11,183 bases of DNA, taken from an uncultured Gammaproteobacteria bacterium. Its GTDB lineage: Bacteria > Pseudomonadota > Gammaproteobacteria > Pseudomonadales > Azotimanducaceae. Under the pieces are notes generated by a model. It did not search any database, was not told the origin of the DNA, and saw only the letters and a program-made list of their open reading frames with translations. Numbering within the stretch: position 1 is the first letter of the stretch; each line of letters opens with the position of its first letter. Shown in pieces: positions 6,830 to 11,183 of the stretch. The translations under genes and the position numbers were made by a program. Location: the NCBI GenBank assembly GCA_913043075.1, contig CAJWLI010000029.1, positions 1 through 11,183 on the forward strand, given 5' to 3'.

Positions 6830-7421
6830 CCTTCAAGATCTCCGAAAAGCCCTTTATTTCTAGGTTGAGCTGTCCTTCTAGACCCGCGGATCGATGCTCC
6901 TCGCTTTCCCGATACTCACTGTCCATCATCATTTTGAGCATTGCTGCTCTGCTGGGGTATCTTGCCACTGCCGCAACGTCCCAAAGATCCTCCACTTGGC
7001 CTAACATCAACCGAGTTATTTCTCCTCCCAGTACAATTTCTCCACCTACCTTCTTGAGATGCCCCCGGACTTCGTCCGCATAGATGTCGTAAGCTTCTTT
7101 GCCACTCAAAGTTGTTTGTCTTCCGTCTTCATAAACTGCTTTGTCTTTAAATTTTAGAAGATTCAACATCAGTATTGGGGACTTCGTGTCACCCTGAAAA
7201 AACCCTTTCATTTGTGATTGGGACGGTACAACCGCATTTTTATAGGTCTTAAATGCCGACGCCGTTGTCACCCCAGAGGACGTGAGTGCCGCATTGGGCA
7301 GTGCTGATTCCTCCGAATCCAAAAAAAGCGGAACAACCAAAAACGCCAGTGTTGTCCTGTTGGCCCACCCCAAGACAAATATCGTCAATACAATTCCACC
7401 AATTAACCATTTTTTTTTCAT
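6822..7421 (-). CDS. membrane-anchored DUF1330-like protein (dimeric alpha-beta barrel)
   Basis: This 199-residue protein has an N-terminal hydrophobic segment (about 5-32) after a KKK start, which reads as a signal anchor or uncleaved signal. A linker leads to a soluble domain from about residue 70. That domain resembles DUF1330: PILMLNLLKFKDKAVYEDG, GKEAYDIYADEV, LKKVGGEIVLGGE, then WDVAAVARYPSRAAMLKMMM and HRSAGLEGQL near the C-terminus. DUF1330 domains adopt the dimeric ferredoxin-like alpha-beta barrel of EthD and Dabb proteins; most have no defined reaction. Typical family members are short and soluble, so the N-terminal membrane segment is unusual and would put the domain in the periplasm. 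The ATG is preceded by AAGGGAG, 4 nt away. The 128 bp separating it from the AhpD-like gene contain no clear terminator or strong promoter. Its end overlaps the next gene by 8 nt. Confidence 0.78.
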   Translation of the reverse strand: MKKKWLIGGIVLTIFVLGWANRTTLAFLVVPLFLDSEESALPNAALTSSGVTTASAFKTYKNAVVPSQSQMKGFFQGDTKSPILMLNLLKFKDKAVYEDGRQTTLSGKEAYDIYADEVRGHLKKVGGEIVLGGEITRLMLGQVEDLWDVAAVARYPSRAAMLKMMMDSEYRESEEHRSAGLEGQLNLEIKGFSEILKGE

Positions 7422-7549
7422 CGCACTCCCTTCTACTTCTTTCCGGATAAGTTTTTCTATGGCAGAGGCCCAGCTTATCTGCTTAATCTATAGCTTCAAA
7501 ACACCTTGGGTCATCTGTCAGCCGCAAGCACCAAGACAAAAAAATCTTC

Positions 7550-8113
7550 TTATAGTTCCCCGAAACCAAACGAGTCGTAATCATAATCCGTATCCAGCGC
7601 GAGGTTCAGCCTGTTGTATGAAGCAAAATCGCTCACCAAATGGATTAACTGAATTGTTCCCTTATCGCTCAACCCTATATCCTTAAGAATTTTGATGTCT
7701 TCGTCCGTTATTTCTCCCGGGCTATTGTTCACTTTCTCAGCGAATTCGGTGATGAGTTTTAGTCGCGACTTCGCTACCAGAGCAGAGGGCCCCTTAGAGA
7801 CCAACTCCTTTGCTTTCGACTTATCTTCACCTAGCCCGTGAACCAGTATCGTACAGAAAGCGCCAGTACAGTATGGGCATCCGTTCGCTCGTGACACAAC
7901 GATGCCCACATGCTGAATCTCTTCCATAGAGAGCTCACCGGTCTCCCAAAGCGTCTTTGTGAAACCAAGCTTACTCTTCATCAATTCGGGAAAATTTAGC
8001 TCGACCGCAAAATGGTTGGGAACCTTGCCCTCCATCTCTGTAACCCAAGCGAAAATTCCTAGTATTTCAGGATCGGTTACTTTCTCTACATCCACAAGCG
8101 GTAGCCTTGCCAT
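7550..8113 (-). CDS. AhpD-fold carboxymuconolactone decarboxylase-like protein
   Basis: This 187-residue, all-alpha AhpD/CMD-type protein is probably cytoplasmic and oligomeric. The core motif SRANGCPYCTGAF (74-86) keeps the CxxC pair (C79, C82) that gives AhpD proteins peroxidase or thiol-reductase activity. The relay residues differ: the His normally four positions after the second Cys is F86, and the Glu normally 12 residues before the first Cys is Q67. An extra Cys, C87, follows. A classic alkylhydroperoxidase mechanism is therefore doubtful. The N-terminus ARLPLVDVEKVTDPEI and the C-terminal helices are typical of the peroxidase-related subgroup. The ATG at 8111-8113 has a long purine-rich leader (GGAGAGGGAGAAGG) ending 4 nt before it, a strong ribosome site. 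It is the first gene of the minus-strand cluster, divergent from the Uup-like gene, and 128 bp from the next gene. Confidence 0.85.
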   Translation of the reverse strand: MARLPLVDVEKVTDPEILGIFAWVTEMEGKVPNHFAVELNFPELMKSKLGFTKTLWETGELSMEEIQHVGIVVSRANGCPYCTGAFCTILVHGLGEDKSKAKELVSKGPSALVAKSRLKLITEFAEKVNNSPGEITDEDIKILKDIGLSDKGTIQLIHLVSDFASYNRLNLALDTDYDYDSFGFGEL

Positions 8114-8290
8114 GAAACCTTCTCCCTCTCCTTCATTTATTAATGTTTAGCAGGATCTCACATAAATGCGTGGACCGATACAACCAAACTCTAGAGGCCC
8201 AATTCTCGATGGGTCGATTAATTCAGATGGGGTAACGTCCAGAAAAGATAACCCTTTAAAAAATTTACCTCTTCAATTCTTCGAGCAGTT

Positions 8291-8319
8291 TTAACACTTA
8301 TTTGCTTCGCGAACATAAC
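8291..8319 (+). promoter_or_regulatory. candidate sigma-70 promoter for the Uup-like ABC-F gene
   Basis: TTAACA (8291-8296) and CATAAC (8314-8319) are separated by an optimal 17 bp and match the consensus at 5/6 and 4/6 positions. Transcription would start near 8326, giving a leader of about 39 nt before the ATG at 8365. The rest of the 8114-8364 divergent intergenic region shows no clear operator. I could not pick a convincing promoter for the minus-strand cluster there. Confidence 0.4.
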
Positions 8320-8364
8320 CAAGTCGTGAGCGGAAATTAAGCTCTCGTGCTAGACTTTAGGGCT

Positions 8365-10239
8365 ATGCCAATTGCTACCTTCAAAAATGTATCCATCGCT
8401 TTCGGCAAGGACGAAATCCTTAGCGGAGCAGATCTGGTTGTGCATCACGGGGAGCATTTAGCGTTAGCCGGCAGAAATGGAGCAGGGAAATCTACGACGC
8501 TGAAGCTAATCAGTGGAGAGTTAAAAAATGACGGCGGAGAGATCTGGACAGAAAAAGATTTAAAGTTCGTTAGCCTGCCTCAGCAATTGCCGATTGCCAC
8601 AGAAGAAAGTGTTTTCACCGCGGTTAGCTCAGTATTTGACGAGCTCGGAAAAGTAATCTCGGAATATCAAGTCTTAGCTCAAACTATCAAGGCCGATAAG
8701 GCGAAGAATGAAAAACTTAATGAGCTTCAAAACTCAATCGAAGAAATGGGCGGTTGGTCGGTCACGCACAAGGTGGAGGCCATTCTCGACCGTTTAAATT
8801 TACCCTCAGAAAAAAGATTGTCAGAACTGTCAGGGGGTTGGTTAAAAAGAGTGTCTATTGCCAAGACGCTTGTTCAAGAACCAGATATCTGGATCTTAGA
8901 CGAGCCCACCAACCATCTGGATATCGAGGGAATCACGTGGCTAGAATCTATTATGTCAGCGTTCAAAGGAACGATTCTTTTCGTGAGTCATGACAGAAGA
9001 TTAATGGAGAGGGCCTGCACTGGGATATTAGAAATCGATAGAGGCAAGCTAATAAAGCATGACTGCGGATACTCAGAATTTATTGGCCGGAGAGACAAAG
9101 CCCTTGAAATCGAAGCGGAACATAATCGACAGTTCGATGAAAAACTTAAAAAAGAAGAGTCTTGGATAAGGCAGGGAATAAAAGCCAGAAGAACTCGAAA
9201 TGAAGGGCGCGTTAGAGCATTGGAGGCGTTGCGCGCTGAAAGAAAAAAGAGGATAGACATCAAAAGGCTAAAGCTCGCTGCGGACTCAGGCATACCCTCA
9301 GGGAAGATAGTCAAAGAAGTAACAAACCTCGAAAAAAGTCTCGGCGGAGAGATAATCATACGAGACCTTGACCTGATTATTCAGAGAGGCGACCGGATTG
9401 GTTTGCTGGGAAGCAATGGCTGCGGAAAATCAACATTAGTGAAGCTGCTTTTAAGCGAGTTAGAACCTGATGAAGGAACGATCAAAACAGGCACCAAGCT
9501 CCTAGTAAGCTATTTTGATCAGGACAAGGCGCAAATCGATCAAAATCAGACAGTATTTGATTTTCTCTCCGACGGCCGAGACTTCATTACTATCGGTGAG
9601 AGAGAAATCCACATTGTTAGCTACCTCCAGAACTTCTTATTCAGCTCTGAACAAGCAAGGGCGCCAATTCGAACGCTCTCTGGGGGCGAACAAAACCGAC
9701 TACTGCTAGCGAAATTGTTTGCTTTGCCGGCGAACCTCCTTGTCTTGGATGAGCCAACGAACGACCTGGATATCGAAACCCTTGAGTTGCTGGAGGACTT
9801 GTTGATCAAATACGACGGAACAGTCATTTTGGTTAGCCACGACCGTGCTTTTTTAGACAATGTTGTATCAAGCCTCTTGGTCTTCGAGGGCAACGGAAAG
9901 CTAGTCGAACACATTGGCGGCTACTCGAGCTGGAAGGCAGCAACAAAATCACCGCCGAGAGAGATATCGAATACAATCGATGGTTCCAGCGACTACGTTG
10001 AACGCAAAAAACGAAAATCGGTCGCTCAAAAAAAGAAACGTGCCATAGAGAAAGTTACCGAAGACATTGATCTGGCAGAACAACAACTTGAAGCCCTCCA
10101 TGAACAAACATCCAAAGCAACTTTTTTTAAGAACCCACAAGAACAGCAGGCTGAGGTCTATGCGGAAATTAAATCGCTTGAATCCAAACTCTCAGACTTG
10201 ATGAAAAAATGGGAAGAACTTGAAGTAAAAGAAGAATAA
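8365..10239 (+). CDS. uup: Uup-like ABC-F family ATPase
   Basis: This 624-residue soluble protein has two ABC domains and no membrane segments. The first has Walker A GRNGAGKST (36-44), signature LSGGW (155-159), Walker B IWILDEPTNHLD and switch H209. The linker, about 240-300, contains WIRQGIKARRTRNEGRVRAL (267-286), the hallmark of the Uup branch. The second has Walker A GSNGCGKST (349-357), signature LSGGE (438-442) and LLVLDEPTNDLD. A Lys/Glu-rich C-terminal coiled coil of about 80 residues follows, corresponding to the Uup C-terminal domain that binds DNA in E. coli. ABC-F proteins act on ribosomes, and Uup is tied to transposon excision and replication or ribosome phenotypes. The frame extends back to a GTG at 8347, but the ATG at 8365 gives the family-like opening MPIATFKNVSIAFG. 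It is a stand-alone gene with its own promoter, probably unrelated to the neighbouring oxidative cluster. Confidence 0.93.
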   Translation: MPIATFKNVSIAFGKDEILSGADLVVHHGEHLALAGRNGAGKSTTLKLISGELKNDGGEIWTEKDLKFVSLPQQLPIATEESVFTAVSSVFDELGKVISEYQVLAQTIKADKAKNEKLNELQNSIEEMGGWSVTHKVEAILDRLNLPSEKRLSELSGGWLKRVSIAKTLVQEPDIWILDEPTNHLDIEGITWLESIMSAFKGTILFVSHDRRLMERACTGILEIDRGKLIKHDCGYSEFIGRRDKALEIEAEHNRQFDEKLKKEESWIRQGIKARRTRNEGRVRALEALRAERKKRIDIKRLKLAADSGIPSGKIVKEVTNLEKSLGGEIIIRDLDLIIQRGDRIGLLGSNGCGKSTLVKLLLSELEPDEGTIKTGTKLLVSYFDQDKAQIDQNQTVFDFLSDGRDFITIGEREIHIVSYLQNFLFSSEQARAPIRTLSGGEQNRLLLAKLFALPANLLVLDEPTNDLDIETLELLEDLLIKYDGTVILVSHDRAFLDNVVSSLLVFEGNGKLVEHIGGYSSWKAATKSPPREISNTIDGSSDYVERKKRKSVAQKKKRAIEKVTEDIDLAEQQLEALHEQTSKATFFKNPQEQQAEVYAEIKSLESKLSDLMKKWEELEVKEE

Positions 10240-10297
10240 CCCGCCTCGAAATCTGCGTCCCTCATAAACGCAATCAATTACTAGCTTTTGGTTAAGG

Positions 10298-11183
10298 CTA
10301 TAGATCTGATAAAAATCGCTCGAGCGCTTCGTTAGTTTCTGCAGGACGCTCTTGCTGGACCCAGTGACCGGCGCCGCTAATAATTGTCGTGCCACGATAA
10401 TCATCGCAGCCATTTCCAGCGCCGCTGAATAGATCCATTCTGGGCACAAAGTGCCGCACCGAATCTCTTTCTCCTCCTATAAAGCAGGCCGGCTGCTTAA
10501 TTTGAAGTCCCCTTAAAGATTTGAGCTCTTCTAAGTCAATTCGCTGCGCTCGATAACGATTTAAGGGCCCTCGAAACCCGCCCCTCTCAAAGGCTTCAGC
10601 ATAAATCCGCAGGTCAGAATCAGAAAGCCAATCAGGAAAAGGATCAGGCGAATCAAGTTCATCAAGCAGTAGTTTTGTCTCTGATTTCTCTTTAAGCCAA
10701 TCATCCAATGGCGCATCACCGCTCAAGGAGAAGTATATTTTTCTAAGCGATTGTTCGGGATCCGCTTCCAGCTCCCGCTCGGCAACGCCCTCTTCCTGAA
10801 AATACTTTTGGTAAAAGAAACGACCCTGATAAATTTGCTCAGCAAGATCAAGGAACGACAACTCAGTGCCGGGAGTGTAGGGCACGCTCAGCCCTGCGAC
10901 TGCTCTGACTCTATCTGGATGCAACAATGCGGTGTGCCAAACGATCGGGGCGCCCCAGTCGTGGCCAAAAAGCACCACAGGCTCGTCGCTTAAGTTAGCC
11001 GCAACAGCGGCGACGTCAGAGGCTAAATTTTTTAAAGAATAAGAAGGAACGTCCAAGGGCTTGGAACTCTCCCCATAACCTCGGACATCCATAGCGCAGA
11101 CCTTGAATCCGATCTCGCTAAACTTAGTTATCTGATGACGCCAGGAATACCAGAGTTCGGGCCAACCATGGACACAAAGGATA
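10298..11183 (-). CDS. epoxide hydrolase-like alpha/beta hydrolase, N-terminus off the window edge
   Basis: The frame is open to the right edge, so the N-terminus is missing; an internal ATG at 11092 is not the start because conserved sequence precedes it. That upstream part reads LCVHGWPELWYSWRHQI, giving the HGWPE oxyanion-hole motif, and it runs into VCAMDVRGYGESSKP. Further features of soluble epoxide hydrolases are the nucleophile Asp in FGHDWGAPIVWH, YFQEEGVAERELEAD and RGPLNRYRAQ in the cap domain (supplying the epoxide-activating Tyr residues), GGERDSV (charge-relay Asp) and the catalytic His in GAGHWVQQERP. The full catalytic set is thus visible. The expected reaction is hydrolysis of an epoxide to a vicinal diol; haloalkane dehalogenase is less likely given the two Tyr motifs and HGWPE. 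It converges on the Uup-like gene with a 58-bp gap lacking a clear terminator. Whether it belongs functionally with the oxygenase cluster beyond uup is unknown. Confidence 0.88.
   Translation of the reverse strand, partial: ILCVHGWPELWYSWRHQITKFSEIGFKVCAMDVRGYGESSKPLDVPSYSLKNLASDVAAVAANLSDEPVVLFGHDWGAPIVWHTALLHPDRVRAVAGLSVPYTPGTELSFLDLAEQIYQGRFFYQKYFQEEGVAERELEADPEQSLRKIYFSLSGDAPLDDWLKEKSETKLLLDELDSPDPFPDWLSDSDLRIYAEAFERGGFRGPLNRYRAQRIDLEELKSLRGLQIKQPACFIGGERDSVRHFVPRMDLFSGAGNGCDDYRGTTIISGAGHWVQQERPAETNEALERFLSDL

Noticed and set aside
7505..7535. CTTGG...CCAAG inverted repeat after the AhpD-like gene as a terminator
   Set aside because: The stem is only 5 bp with a 21-nt loop, and the T tract lies before rather than after the hairpin on the relevant strand.
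7282..7686. 134-codon + strand open frame across the start of the DUF1330-like gene, the gap and the end of the AhpD-like gene
   Set aside because: It is antisense to two well-supported genes, shows no domain-like pattern and has no ribosome site. Its middle translates intergenic DNA.
9621..9914. 97-codon minus-strand open frame inside the Uup-like gene
   Set aside because: It is the reverse-strand shadow of the second ABC domain, Ser/Arg-rich with no recognisable fold.
10254..10272. TGCGT...ACGCA mini-hairpin after uup as a terminator
   Set aside because: The stem is 5 bp with a 9-nt loop and no T tract; this is likely by chance.
10192..10449. 85-codon minus-strand open frame spanning the uup and hydrolase ends
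   Set aside because: It overlaps both real genes in another frame and its sequence has no family character.
1..11183. Mobile element, CRISPR array or defence system
   Set aside because: No transposase, integrase, direct-repeat array, nuclease or toxin-antitoxin pair could be found on either strand.

Overview
The window carries ordinary bacterial gene architecture: tight same-strand blocks, ATG/GTG/TTG starts and Shine-Dalgarno motifs. Base composition looks moderate, in the mid-40s % GC by eye. The gene set (a His-rich DUF2796 protein with a LolD/FtsX-type ABC pair and a DUF3299 lipoprotein, a Uup-type ABC-F ATPase, and a soluble epoxide hydrolase-like enzyme) fits a gammaproteobacterium, perhaps marine or environmental. 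That placement is inference from gene content only. I see no tRNA, rRNA, CRISPR array, insertion sequence or phage gene.

Left block (1-3022): metal-linked ABC module. The 3' end of a His/Glu-rich DUF2796 (ZrgA-like) protein runs in from the left edge on the + strand. A DUF3299 lipoprotein gene sits on the opposite strand. It is followed, divergently, by an ABC ATPase and an FtsX/MacB-type permease joined by a TGATG overlap. DUF2796, ATPase, permease and DUF3299 genes are known companions; the ZrgABCDE zinc-uptake region of Vibrio cholerae is the best-known relative. Here the DUF3299 gene is flipped and placed between the other parts.

Central block (8113 down to 3103, all minus strand): a six-gene oxidative cluster. 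In transcription order it encodes an AhpD-fold carboxymuconolactone decarboxylase-like protein, a membrane-anchored DUF1330-type protein, a four-helix membrane protein, a DUF2855 (MDR-like) protein, a Rieske ring-hydroxylating oxygenase alpha subunit and a 2-oxoglutarate/Fe(II) oxygenase. The last five are packed with overlaps or very short gaps, and three successive genes appear to use non-ATG starts, one of them possibly ATT. Two different iron oxygenases in one operon suggest stepwise oxidation of a small hydrophobic or aromatic substrate. The substrate is unknown, and no ferredoxin or reductase partner is present. This is the best candidate here for an undescribed pathway.

Right block (8365-11183): a complete Uup-like ABC-F ATPase on the + strand, with a recognisable promoter, converges on a minus-strand epoxide-hydrolase-like alpha/beta hydrolase whose N-terminus runs off the right edge.
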